Of a stretch of DNA of 64,000 nucleotides, positions 50,201 to 60,445 are shown one piece after another (position 1 is the first letter of the stretch; each line of letters opens with the position of its first letter). This stretch comes from Lingula anatina (Eukaryota > Brachiopoda > Lingulata > Lingulida > Lingulidae): assembly GCF_001039355.2 (NCBI RefSeq), contig NW_019776139.1, positions 1 through 64,000 of the forward strand, read 5' to 3'. The notes below the pieces were generated by a model. It searched no databases and was not told where the DNA came from. It worked only from the letters and a program-made list of their open reading frames with translations. The position numbers and the translations under genes are program-made.

Positions 50201-51692
50201 TATTTCATGCATGTGATACTGTTTCATTTACTCCCCTGCTTCATTAAAATCATTGTTTGGTGAAGATGGGCAATATGAAGTTTGAAACCCCTGAAACGTT
50301 TAAAATTGAGATGATTTGTTGGTTGATTTGGCTTGTTAGCTTTGGTAATGACTGATATGTTACCTGAATATGTTTGATATTAATAAAATTTTAATTGAGC
50401 TTTTTTCTTTTCCAGGCCAAGGATAAGCAGTTATGTTTTATAGGAATAAAATATTTTTGTCTCAATTTCAGGAAGCATTAGCTGAATTAGAAGAGCTTAA
50501 ACAGATTGTACCTCGAGAATCTTTAGTGTACTTTCTTATAGGAAAAGTAAGTAGTTGGGGTGATTTTTTAAAAATATTAATAAAAAAGCATAACATTTGC
50601 ATTACTGTTTGCATCAGACTGAGATATCTTGAAGCTTGGATGGTACATTTTACAAAAAATTATCTCTAGTGGTGACAACCTGTATATTTAAACTGGTAAG
50701 AATTTTGTATTTGTTTAAATGATGGCAGTGTTAGTTGTGGAAATATACTTGGTTTGTGGACTAAGGACACCAATCAACTCAAATAGTTGTTTAGAAATGT
50801 TGCAATGTATAAGTATGGAACAAAAAAGACTTGACATATAACTTTGCTCATTGTATGAAGGTTTCTTTTAACCAAATGCCAAGTTATAGCTTACAGTTAG
50901 CATTTTCAAAGATGAATTTTGCAAAAAATATATGTATATTTATTAAATTAAAAGTCAAATTAAAATTTGTTTTTGCCAAATGTTACAGTGGGTCTAGCAT
51001 AACATAGTTGGCATGTCTTTTATTTGTGTATATACTTAATCATTTCCTAGGTTCACAAAAAGTTGGGCAATACCCACCTGGCCCTAATGAATTTTTCCTG
51101 GGCAATGGACCTGGACCCCAAGGGTGCTAACAACCAGATTAAAGAAGCCATAGACAAGAGATATGTGACGGAGGAGGAACTGGCAGATACCAGTGAGGCA
51201 GGTACGTATCTTTAGGATATCTAAAGGTAAAAAATAGAGATTAGAACCTTGTTCTGAAAAGGATGCTGTTTGTTTGAGTTAGACTTGATTTATTCTCACT
51301 TTCCAACTCCTACCTCCTTTGCCAGGATGTTTGAATTATTTTTTAAGGAACAGGGCAGGGATCAAAAGGATGCTGATGAACCTTGGTGTCTGTCAGTTAT
51401 TCTTAGTTTTCTTGCTCCACCTATAACAACATAAATCTTTTCATTCAGTTGGAATATTAAAACTTGATATAATTGATGAACAAGATCAACCTTCTTAAAT
51501 GTATGCCTGATTTTAAAATATCCGTTAGATCCCTAAGTAGTCACCGTTTCTGTACCTGTGGATATGAAGTACTATGTTTGATTGTTTTCAGTTGATGTTG
51601 GTCACCCAGCAGTGGCCTCTGGTGTCCAGGACAGCTCAATGGACACTGATGATGTCCAGCTCCAGGCTGTGGAGAGCGATGAAAGTCTGTGA
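41220..51692 (+). CDS. CDC27: Cell division cycle protein 27 / APC3, anaphase-promoting complex TPR subunit
   Basis: Twenty exons sum to 2457 nt (818 residues, near the usual animal length): 41220-41243, 42111-42186, 42437-42584, 42879-43004, 43204-43301, 43546-43721, 44059-44261, 44594-44723, 45021-45121, 45387-45468, 45645-45828, 46061-46233, 46650-46802, 47285-47365, 47658-47785, 47986-48103, 48375-48503, 50472-50546, 51051-51201, 51592-51692. N-terminal TPRs (HALNHYDYHDAIFLAERLYA, FLLATCYYRCG) are followed by a disordered Ser/Pro-rich middle containing RRSSRLF, and then a C-terminal TPR superhelix (GNCFSLQREHDTAIKFFQRA, YTLLGHEYVLTEEFDKA, ALMNFSWAMDLDPKGANNQI). APC3 docks the IR tails of CDC20 and CDH1 in the APC/C ubiquitin ligase that drives mitotic exit in the nucleus. 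The 1.97-kb intron 48504-50471 houses another gene. The first exon has only eight codons. Confidence 0.97.
48504..48675 (+). promoter_or_regulatory. Candidate promoter of the nested glycosyltransferase gene
   Basis: Upstream of the chosen ATG are AGATGGCC (about 48580, YY1-like) and TCCCACAATGCCTCGC (about 48601, resembling a ZNF143 site), both frequent in TATA-less promoters. The stretch is open in the same frame as the gene from an ATG at 48532, but its peptide lacks the family's usual start. Confidence 0.35.
48676..50100 (+). CDS. B3GALNT2: Beta-1,3-N-acetylgalactosaminyltransferase 2-like, intronless, nested in CDC27
   Basis: A single 1425-nt exon encodes 474 residues; human B3GALNT2 has 500. 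I start at 48676 because a type II signal anchor follows at once (MASKRIGLAVGVGILSLILY, residues 1-20). An in-frame ATG at 48532 would add 48 residues ahead of the anchor. Family GT31 features are DLVVVILSARENFLQRQTIR and EAW near the N terminus, FAMKTDDDCYVD with the DDD metal/UDP-sugar motif at residues 330-332, YPSFACGSGSVVS, and GEDVSMGIWLAALG with the conserved Glu-Asp. The middle insert (ELNVL-type tail and a long beta-rich domain) fits B3GALNT2, a Golgi/ER enzyme that adds GalNAc to GlcNAc on O-mannosyl glycans such as alpha-dystroglycan. It sits on the same strand inside a CDC27 intron, with its own AATAAA. Lack of introns suggests retroposition or ancient intron loss. Confidence 0.88.
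   Translation: MASKRIGLAVGVGILSLILYHILHTDTREKPHYDLVVVILSARENFLQRQTIREAWLQTTKHLEDEVLVRFSVGQKDCNVHPDDRMDQFSCRDMNLTEEIATDEEKYALSYNVNEQHNPRESLSAHEISFHVHVPVALNKLGILEDSFNKKEEISVALLSADTEEVVVNTTFQYEEIHSYSTVDGYVYRNVEPFLLPKDFEGIIRIQEEEGIKDNIFFPGTSRVPKAQNVISVTIFDLYGRPAVSLVSMGYQVYTPENVKEHVAQRDQRRATWKAHLGSVEAQLIQEAEKHHDLVFVDVLDTYRNLPNKLLHTWAWMTDNVQFRFAMKTDDDCYVDIESVYRQLNQAEFRGQEKLWLGNFREDWIVERAGKWAELDYTAPVYPSFACGSGSVVSADLVYWLSSNSHMLKTYQGEDVSMGIWLAALGVGYMEDDRWKCTKDCTTGMLSLPELNVLEMKKVWENKEKCGNPCRCED
50392..50397 (+). terminator. Poly(A) signal of the nested glycosyltransferase gene
   Basis: AATAAA about 290 bp after the stop codon at 50100 and about 75 bp before the next CDC27 exon. Use of this signal would also truncate CDC27 pre-mRNA, so it must be suppressed in that transcript. 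Confidence 0.6.
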
Positions 51693-53288
51693 TAACAGCC
51701 ACATCCTAGATGAATTGATGATTTGGGTAAAAAAAACAAAAAAACAGCTGAAGTATCTCCTCCTAGCTGGTGTGTGATGTCAAACGATAGAGATGTGTAA
51801 CAATGGAGAAATTGTGAATCTTATTCAGTGATTGATTGAAGAATTTTTCTGAACTTCCCCTATGTCCATGGGTGCTGGTATCAAAGTGGAAATAAATATT
51901 GAGTAGAAAATTTGTGTTGAGATGGCACTGTCATGTGGTCAAATCTGAACTGTGAGGGTATAAGATGACCAAAATGTTCAGTGCACTCAGAATTAAAGAT
52001 TGAAGGTGATGCTAAACTTGATTTAAACAGAGTGAAATGCCAATTTCTGACAGAACTTACATTTATTTAACTAATATTCTCAATCAAAAACCCAAATTTT
52101 TTTTTCTTTTTTAGATTTTAATTGCGAGTTGAATATTGCATCTTAAAGAAAACATCATGACCATACTTGCAATAACTGCAGTAGCTGCACATTGAAATGC
52201 AAACTTCTTTGTGGGGATGTTTTTCTTAGTCTTGTTATGGAGACAAATTTTCTATAAGAACACAGTGGTGGTAATTAAGCATATTCTCATGCCATACAGT
52301 GCTTATTTATTTTTTGCTGAATTGATGTTAACAAAGATGGTCTGTCACGTTTCCCTTAAGCCCAAGAAAGTAGCCTCTAGATACTTGGTGAAATCTCTTA
52401 GTTTTAGTTTACAAAGTTGAACTTGTGAGTATTTGTGTATGTAAAAAAAATGAGTTGAGTAAGAGTAGCATTTGAAAGATTTCAGGTTCCTTGTAGGAAG
52501 CCCTACTCTGTAGTATTTATATAGTTTGTCGTTGAACTGGCTGAAGTTTTCAGTCTGAAATGTAGTTCTGGTGAGCCTTAGATTAATTAATAGGAAGGGG
52601 TTATGTGCTTTAATTTAGAAAATGATTTGGGTTAAAGGGAATGTTTCTTGCTGTTGAGTCAGTGATTTAGGTACCTCAAGCTATAATGTCCAATTTCACT
52701 AAGTGTATGAATGCATAATTATAGCAGTTTGTCAGAAATTGCTCTATTTAAATCTGATCAGAAATTATTTTCATTCTTGTAGAAATTAGATTTAGACCTT
52801 AGAGATCTTATTTCAGCTTTTTTCGCATCTTTTGATTTTTTAAGTTAGGAACGCATGTGTTAACATCTATTCACTACTCTACAAATATTTCAAGTTTCAC
52901 AGATAGAGATGATTTCAGAAGATCGTGTTCAATAGGCACCACATAGGAGTAATTATCAAAATGTAACAGGTTGTATCTGTTGCCAGTCTGACAGGATTGC
53001 TACTGTAAATTCAGTAATCCCAACTTCCACGAGTTTATCATTGTGTAGTAGTATGATAGATATATTTGGCAAGTTTTATCCATTATATTTTAATAAAATA
53101 TCACTTAGCCTTTTGTTTAATAATACAGCAGTATAACTTGCTTTCTTTATCTATAATGTGTACATTATATTATATCATTGGAAGGCATGCAGTAACTGAA
53201 TAAAAATATATAACTTGAAATGTTTTTCAATGTTTTACTATAAACATAATAACTAAATCCTTTAAATGGGGCAAGGTGTGTGTATGTA

Positions 53289-53319
<31 letters not shown>

Positions 53320-53666
53320 TTTGTGTCTCCTGTAGCATTAATAGGATCATCGGTTGAGTATGAAGTATGTGAAGGTTAATGTTATCTTTATTTTACTGTA
53401 CGTACCCCGTTGTTTAATATACCCAATTATGGACTTGATAGATCATGTCAGAGAATCCATAATTTGGTGCTGGAAAAAAATACATATATTGACCCAGGTA
53501 TCAGGGTATGATACGTCACATCCACTGCGTCACATCTAACACAATTAACAGGAAGTTTACACTATTGAATGCTGGGAACTTTCCATGTTGAATACCATAC
53601 CAAACAATAAACAAAATTTTGCGAGGGCCAAGTTATAACCGCTCGATATTTCAGCGGTTTGTTTAA
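51693..53666 (+). other. CDC27 3' UTR and spacer before IFT43
   Basis: Noncoding AT-rich sequence. Candidate poly(A) signals are AATAAA at 51891-51896 (about 200 nt after the stop) and at 53092-53097. A (TA)n tract lies at 53287-53311. The last few hundred bases should include the IFT43 promoter. I see no other gene. Confidence 0.6.
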
Positions 53667-54344
53667 ATGGACGAAGACGATGTAGGGCTGTCATCTAAGA
53701 AGAAGGTAACGTATATGTGCCAAGGATGCTGTAATGCTACGTATAACCCTTGGGTTACTAAGTCATCTCAATTTTATCGATTATTTACTATGTGAATTAT
53801 TATACAGTAGATGTAGTATGCGGTACTTGGTTGGAGTGAAATTGTAAGAGTGCACGCAATCATTTAGTCTGAGATTATTCATAATAATCATCATTTAACT
53901 ATCATTCATATTTGTGTATTTTGATATTCAACAGGCACAGTAACTCAGTAATTTTATACGCAATGTAAATAGCAGGAAGGATAGATCTAAGCTCATCTTG
54001 CTCAGATTATTAAAAGATCAGTTTCTCGAGATCAACATTCTTCTGTTCAATTTCCCTGAAACATCTTTCTAGAGTTAAATCTTTCTTTTTATTTATTATA
54101 GAGTAGCGCACGAAAAGGCAGGCGTGCTAGACCTGCTACTCCTCCCAAAGATGAAGTTCCTATGTCACCAGATATCATGGATGATAGTGCTGATCTGAAT
54201 GGAGGAGTCCCTCTTCAGGTATGTAAGTTGGGTTTATTGTGTTAAAGCCTAAGCCTTAGGAATTTAAATAGTGGAATATTTGCCAGTAGAAGTTAAAGTA
54301 ATTAACAGAAATTCAGAACATTTTATGCCAAGAGTATAGATAAA

Positions 54345-54393
<49 letters not shown>

Positions 54394-54860
54394 TGCTCAG
54401 TAGTAGTTTGATTCCTTACAATTTGACATATAAAAACTGATTTTTTTTTTCTATACACAAATATCGGTCTCTAAAATATTGAAGAACTTTGCCAGTATAT
54501 GGAATTTATAAGTATATTTGCTTCTTATGTGTCAAGTCTATGTTAATTTCTATGGAAATTTATATTGACTTGTTTATAGGAGTCTGCTTCTCCCCCAAAG
54601 CCGTCACGCAGAATGTCTGGTTGGGGTGATGATATAGGACCTTCTAAACAACCAAAAGGAAGGTAAGGAGTATAAAGGCCACCCTCCTTCTGTTCGCTGT
54701 AATTTTACCTATTCCTGTGTCAGCTTTGTCATAAGCAATTATTATAGTTAAATCGTATAAAATTATAATGTATTTATATACATTGTGATATTTAATGATT
54801 TTGGAACCCAAGAATATTGTTTTTGGTATGTTTGTTTTAGGGTTGTTGTTGTTGTTGTTG

Positions 54861-54895
<35 letters not shown>

Positions 54896-57778
54896 TATGC
54901 TTGCGTGCATACATGTGAGCATGTGTGTGTGGTTTCATGTTTGAGGAGAATGGGTTGCACTGTTTCTTATTCAACCTGTTCTCACATCATTTGTTTTAAT
55001 GAAATATTTGATTACTTCACTGCCCAATGGTGCCTTTAATCAGCTACCATTTTTGCAGCCAGCAGTGAAGCAATAGATTTCATTTCTATTCAAACAATTT
55101 TTTTCTTATGAATTGCAGAAGGCATGGAATACAAGAAGAATTTATTGAAGAGTAAGTTCTGCATAGAAGTAGACAGATTAATTGTTTCTCATAATAAGTT
55201 AACTTCCATGATTTATTCCCCAAATAATATGCACTTTGATATGAAAATCTGATTTTCTTTGGTTCACCATTGATTTTCCTGCTAATAAGTTAATGTTTTC
55301 TGAATGCTTTCAAAGGATGTTTTAACAATTATTTTTCAGTAAGTGTAACAGCTATATTGACTTCTTTGTTATATTCTTTATAAGTATTGTTTTTATTCCA
55401 GTGAGAGGTTACGACAGAGCTACAGTCCTGAAAGAGAAGATTCAGATAATGGTGAGTTAAGAAAATTTTTGATTACTTTTTGAAACACACTTAAAAAAAA
55501 AACATTTATACAAAACAGAATGAAGATATGTCTAAAATAACCTGTGTAAAAAGACGAGTAGATTCAATTTTTAGAAACTAAAATGGCAATTAGCTGTTGA
55601 ATGAAAAACATTGATAAGTTTTATCATAACGACAAGGTCTGACATTTCTCTCTACATCTACATCTAGATCTACACATGTTGAAAAGCACTGTAGGTCACC
55701 CTGTCTTGATTGTAGTAAAAATACTCATGCCTTGAATACTGATTGAACTAAATCTTATAATTTCAGATATACCAGTGATTCCAGACCTGGATGATGTGCA
55801 GGAAGAAGATATCACCACACAAGTAGCACTTGCACCCAAGTATGTGCCTAAGTGGTTTTTTAGAGTGAATTATACTTAAAGATATTTGAAAATAGCTCAG
55901 GTATTGTTGGTACACTAAGTCTGTTGCTCTCTCCAGTGGTAAAATTTGCTTGCAAATCAGTGATTTACAGTACAGCATGTATAGATGTTATGGATTATTA
56001 TATAATAAGCATAGAATATGATCTTATATCAGAGAATATGAGGTCTGATAAAATTCACTATTGACAAAAGACCAATTATATCATGTTTCTGAGACATGCA
56101 AAAGAAGATGTAGACCTCCACCCAAGTCAGTTGTATAAAACGTTTATCTTAAAGCAATGTTGATATTATATAAATTAGTGTTAATTTTCTCTACCATTCA
56201 GCAAAGTGAACAGAGTAGCAACATACAGGGAACTAGACAATGACCTTCTCAGACATGCAGCATTCCAGACTCTAGTAAGTATCATGGCACCAAGGCAGTG
56301 GTCACATCAGGATTGACTTAGACTTAAAATAACAAAGTTGACACAACTTGCCTGTAAGATCACACAGGAAGCTATATTGCTCCTTAGACCCTTTTTATCC
56401 CATGTTATTAAGCAGTCTACTGTCTAGACATCTGCTTGGCTGTTTGCCCATTTTATGTTTGAGTGAAACCTGATGTCAACATTGATCTTTTGTCAAAGTA
56501 AATTTACGCATGATATATGTTAAATTTTTGGAAATGTTTTAACTTATACATTCATAACAGGCAGTCAGCTTGTATCTGCATTGCATTTCAGAGATTTTTG
56601 AGTACTTATATATATATATATATATCTTTAAACAGTTTCTAACTTGATTTCTCAGAGATTGGAGAAATTAAATATATTATATCTTTTTACTTATGCACTG
56701 TGTGAGATTCACAGATATTTGATCAGCATTTGTTGAAAATTTCAGTTTTACAAAATGGTAGGCATTGATGCAACCCTGTGTGGAGACTCCATGATCTACC
56801 CCCTTTTGCTTTATTTCATTCCCTGTCATTCATTTATACTGTTTTGATTTTTTTCTGTTGTGCTGTAAAACTCTGAAAAAAAAAAAAAAAGAAAGAAAAC
56901 GAGTGACTTCACTATGTCCTGACTATGACAGAATGTTTTCTATGTCTGTTAAATGTTTTGCCTCATTTGGAATTTCATTTATCAAATATACCACTTCCTA
57001 CCTCAAAATAAAGTGATTAGTTACTGACCAAGGTTGCTGTCTTAATCTTTTAAGATGCTGTATTGATTTTCTTGTGATTTTTGACTTTGTTTTTGTTTAT
57101 ATTTGTGTGATATAAATTTGTTATATTGATTTCTAAAAAGGATTAACTTATTATGATTGGCATTAGAATGTGAAAGATATTAAAAGCACCTGCACCAGAA
57201 CCTATAAGATATATGGAATCACTTTATTACTCATAATTGCTTAAAAATATTAGAATTCATCTAAATTGTTCGGTATTGTAGTTTTGACTTGTTCATTCAG
57301 CCTCTATCTTTTATGTCTTAAAAGCCAGGAATGTTGAAAAGAGACTTTTTGATTGTGTTTTTTTTCTCCCTAGGATAATGAGATTGATCTCAAATTACTG
57401 ACCAAAGTTTTATCAGCAGAATCTGAAGTCATTGAGGTAAGACTATTCAAGATATGAAAACTGTTACTGGATCTATCTATATAATGTGAAATATTTCAGT
57501 AGAATTAATTTGCAAATTTACAAAATTCACAAAATAAATGAATGAATAAATAAAAGATTTCATTTAATAAAGCTTTTTAAAATTAATAAAGGCATATCTT
57601 TGAAGGAGGAAGTGTTGAATAAGTAGGAGTTGTAGTATTTAAAAAATACCTGTCATCTCATTTTCAACAGGAGGATAAACCGTGGGACTGGGACCAATTA
57701 TTCACAGAGGTTTCCTCAGAACTAATCAATGAGTGGGAAGCCAGTGAAGTCAAAGATTCGGATCCAACTGCTGCTTGA
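53667..57778 (+). CDS. IFT43: Intraflagellar transport protein 43, complete
   Basis: Nine exons sum to 639 nt (212 residues; human 208): 53667-53705, 54102-54218, 54580-54662, 55119-55151, 55402-55451, 55767-55839, 56202-56274, 57374-57436, 57671-57778. The start MDEDDVGLSS is followed by a basic, disordered stretch (ARKGRRARPATPPK), the conserved RRMSGWGDD and GRRHGIQEEFIED segment, an acidic IPVIPDLDDVQEEDI motif, and the conserved C-terminal KPWDWDQLFTEVSSE. IFT43 is a small subunit of the IFT-A complex, which carries out retrograde transport and membrane-protein import in cilia. A candidate AATAAA is at 58192-58197. Exons 7-9 are repeated downstream. Confidence 0.96.
54343..54392. repeat. 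(ATA)n microsatellite
   Basis: About 16 AAT units in intron 2 of IFT43. Confidence 0.95.
54841..54891. repeat. (GTT)n then (GT)n compound microsatellite
   Basis: About seven GTT units directly followed by about 15 GT units in intron 3 of IFT43. Confidence 0.95.
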
Positions 57779-59040
57779 CAGAGAACTAGATGTTTAATGA
57801 CTTTGATCTTTGAATTAGTCCAGCGACTTGTGGATAGTGAACAAGGGCATTTTAATCAAAGAATCTGTTACTTTAACAGAATTATCTCTTGACATTTGAA
57901 GTTCTTTTTTGTAACTTTTTTTACAACCTCATATATGTAAAAAAGATTGAATCACGTCATTAGTCAAGCAGTCCGTCCACTTCAGCTGAAATTTAGCTGA
58001 ATTTCATATATTGCTCTCTGATTGGCATTTCTTCATTCTTCATTCAATCTCAAAAAATTCTTCTGCCTGCATTAACAATATCATAATTCATAATTTATAA
58101 TTTTATGAAACTTATTTTATTAAAAGTATGTCACATACTTGATGTGGTCAATCTTGTGACCAGGTATATTGTGTTACAGGTTCATTCTTACAATAAAGAA
58201 ATTATAAAAACGTGTGAGTGTTGTTTGCAAGATGAGTATTTATCACAATTATTGTCACTGAAAAAATCCTGTTTATTGTCCACTCTATTTTTGTCTTGGA
58301 AGGACTTTAGATAAAGAGATATATAATTTCTTTACTTTTTATGTCTACATATCTTGCAAATCTTCTTATCTTCCCTATCCAGACCTTTACAAACTCCTTA
58401 TAAAAAAGGTAAAACTCCTCAAATAAAAGTACCAGATGTCTTTGTTTCCATCTGAAAATTAAAGGAAAACATAACCAATCATTATATTATTAGAATTACA
58501 GTACTGAGATAAAAATGTTATGAAAAATCAACCTGAGTGTAGGGAAAGGCTGAGCAATGATTGTCAGTAAAAAAATTGCCTTAAAAAAATCAATGTGACA
58601 TGAAAATCCTGAGTAGGCTATTCTTTAATATGGGCTTTAAATATGAGATATTATTATAATAATGATTTCTAAGGTTTAATAAGTAGCATTAATCTATGTT
58701 AAAATGGGTCATTTATTTAAAACATGAAAAAAGGATGTGCATTCTTTAAAACAATGGAACACACACACGCATCTTTTTATACTATTGGTTTGAAGCAAGA
58801 AGATTTGCATATAAGAGAAAAATGAGTTTATTTTTCAATTTTGGATCATTTGAAAATTTTGAAATAAATTTTAAAATAAATTTGTTCATTTACCTTTTAT
58901 TTGATGTGTTATTTTTCCTATCAAGGTGAAATTTTACTGCCTGGGGCCAGTTTTACATGTCCTCCCTCCTGCTGCATTTTAGTGCTTATTTTGACCGACT
59001 GGCGGCAGCACCTTACGGGTCTTGTCATTGTCACTGGAAG
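57779..59040 (+). other. IFT43 3' UTR and flank
   Basis: Noncoding AT-rich sequence after the stop, with AATAAA at 58192-58197. No gene is seen. The whole stretch to 59040 is present again in the downstream copy, which ends at the homologous position, 63454. Confidence 0.7.
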
Positions 59041-59578
59041 GCTATGCCATTAATTAATGTACCCAGATTTTTTTATATTGCCTTGAGTAGAAGTATTTAA
59101 ACCTGAAGTGTTGTGTTTGTTGAAGCATGGAAAGTATTTTTAAGAGAATTAAACGTCACAATGGAAGTGAATGGGATTTTTAATAGTGGTTTGTGACCTA
59201 ATGGGAAAACGTGCAAGCGGCCAGTGCACAACAAGTAGGCTACTACACCTAGCTCTTGCCTTTAACGGTGTACGAGTTTGGCTTAGACGGGAAGACAGGC
59301 ATGAGCAATGTATTCAACCTTATGTGATAAAAGTAAGAATCCAACCTGTGTACAATTGCTGCATTGGTGAACGAAAGTGTCGGGAGTGGGGGAGGGGGGG
59401 GGGGAGTACGTACATCACTTGTACTTACAGGGGGTAGCACAAAATATCGTCAATATTTAGGAGTGCCAACGCATGACTTTCGTGCTATTTCTTTTAAATA
59501 GTGTATTAGAGGCCGGAGGGGAGAAGCACTCATAGCGCATATAAAAAACCATAAATATGTATGGAGTACTAACGCATC

Positions 59579-59949
59579 ATGAAACTTCGTGGTTTTTTCT
59601 TTGGGAAGGGGGGTGGGGGGGTGGCGGGGGAGAGGTATTTACAAGTGCAAGGATTATGTGGCGCACCCTCTCTGTCTGCATCTACCCTGGAACAGTTTCC
59701 TCATGAGAACATCTTGAAAGAAAGAAACACAGGGTCAAAGGCTGACCAAGACCAGTTAGTGAGGAGTATAGATGTCCTCACAGATTCTATATCCTATGAT
59801 GAGTTCTTTAAAAAGTACTTGATTGCTAATAAGCCATGTTTACTGGCTCCAGAGTTAGCCGTCTACTCATGGAAGGCAAGGAAGGAGTGGGTCACAGATG
59901 ACGGAAAACCAAACTTAAAGAATTTAAAGTTCTTATTTGCAAAAGGCAG
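59579..59949 (+). CDS. JMJD4: JmjC-domain protein 4, first recognisable exon only
   Basis: The segment SISYDEFFKKYLIANKPCLL, then WKARKEWVTDDGKPNLKNL, matches in order and spacing the N-terminal region of JMJD4, as I recall it from the human protein (a Ser-Tyr-x-x-Phe start, a Leu-x-x-Asn-x-Pro-Cys core, then Arg-x-Trp-Val and Gly-x-Pro). The exon likely ends at 59949 before CAG|GTTCAA. The 5' limit is unsure: the in-frame ATG at 59579 leads into a poly-G-coded Gly run that looks noncoding, so the true start may be in another exon. JMJD4 is an Fe(II)/2-oxoglutarate oxygenase that hydroxylates the release factor eRF1. The catalytic HxD domain would lie in later exons, which are absent from the window. 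Confidence 0.75.
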
Positions 59950-59989
59950 GTTCAAAATGCCATTCTGATTTCATTTTAGCTGGGTGACA

Positions 59990-60445
59990 GGCCTCAATCT
60001 ATCTAATTATCTTGTAGTTAATTTTATAAAAGGGGTAATTGACCCCCCCCCCCAGTGTGAAGGACCCTGAAAAAAATTGATATTTTAGAGGGAGAAGGGT
60101 GTCATTTGGTACAGTTTAGTCCTATGATTCAGCTAAAGAAAAGAAACATTCTAATTTCAAAAGGGGACCAATAGTGTGATTTTTCAGAAATGGAATGGGA
60201 GGTGGCTGGGGATCAGGACCCCCTGCCTAAATCTGCCACTGGGGTATTTGGGTATATTTTAAAGCAGATGTACATTATACAAATGTACAATAGACACTAA
60301 ATTTTTCATATGTTCTTCTGTTAAGATTGGCTATGCATAGAATACAATGTTTATTTTTAAAAAATTGTTGGTAATTTCCTTTAAATAAGATATATAAATA
60401 TATACCATAAACCTGACTTTTTTTACACTTATTAGACAAAGTGAG
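59990..60445. other. Intergenic or JMJD4 intron sequence with repeat-like patch
   Basis: AT-rich, with a C11 run near 60043 and a GGGATCAGGACCCCCTGCC patch near 60210 of repetitive look. No exon is seen. Confidence 0.4.

Noticed and set aside
54644-54960. ORFs with His-Thr repeats
   Set aside because: Antisense of the GT/GTT microsatellite in an IFT43 intron.
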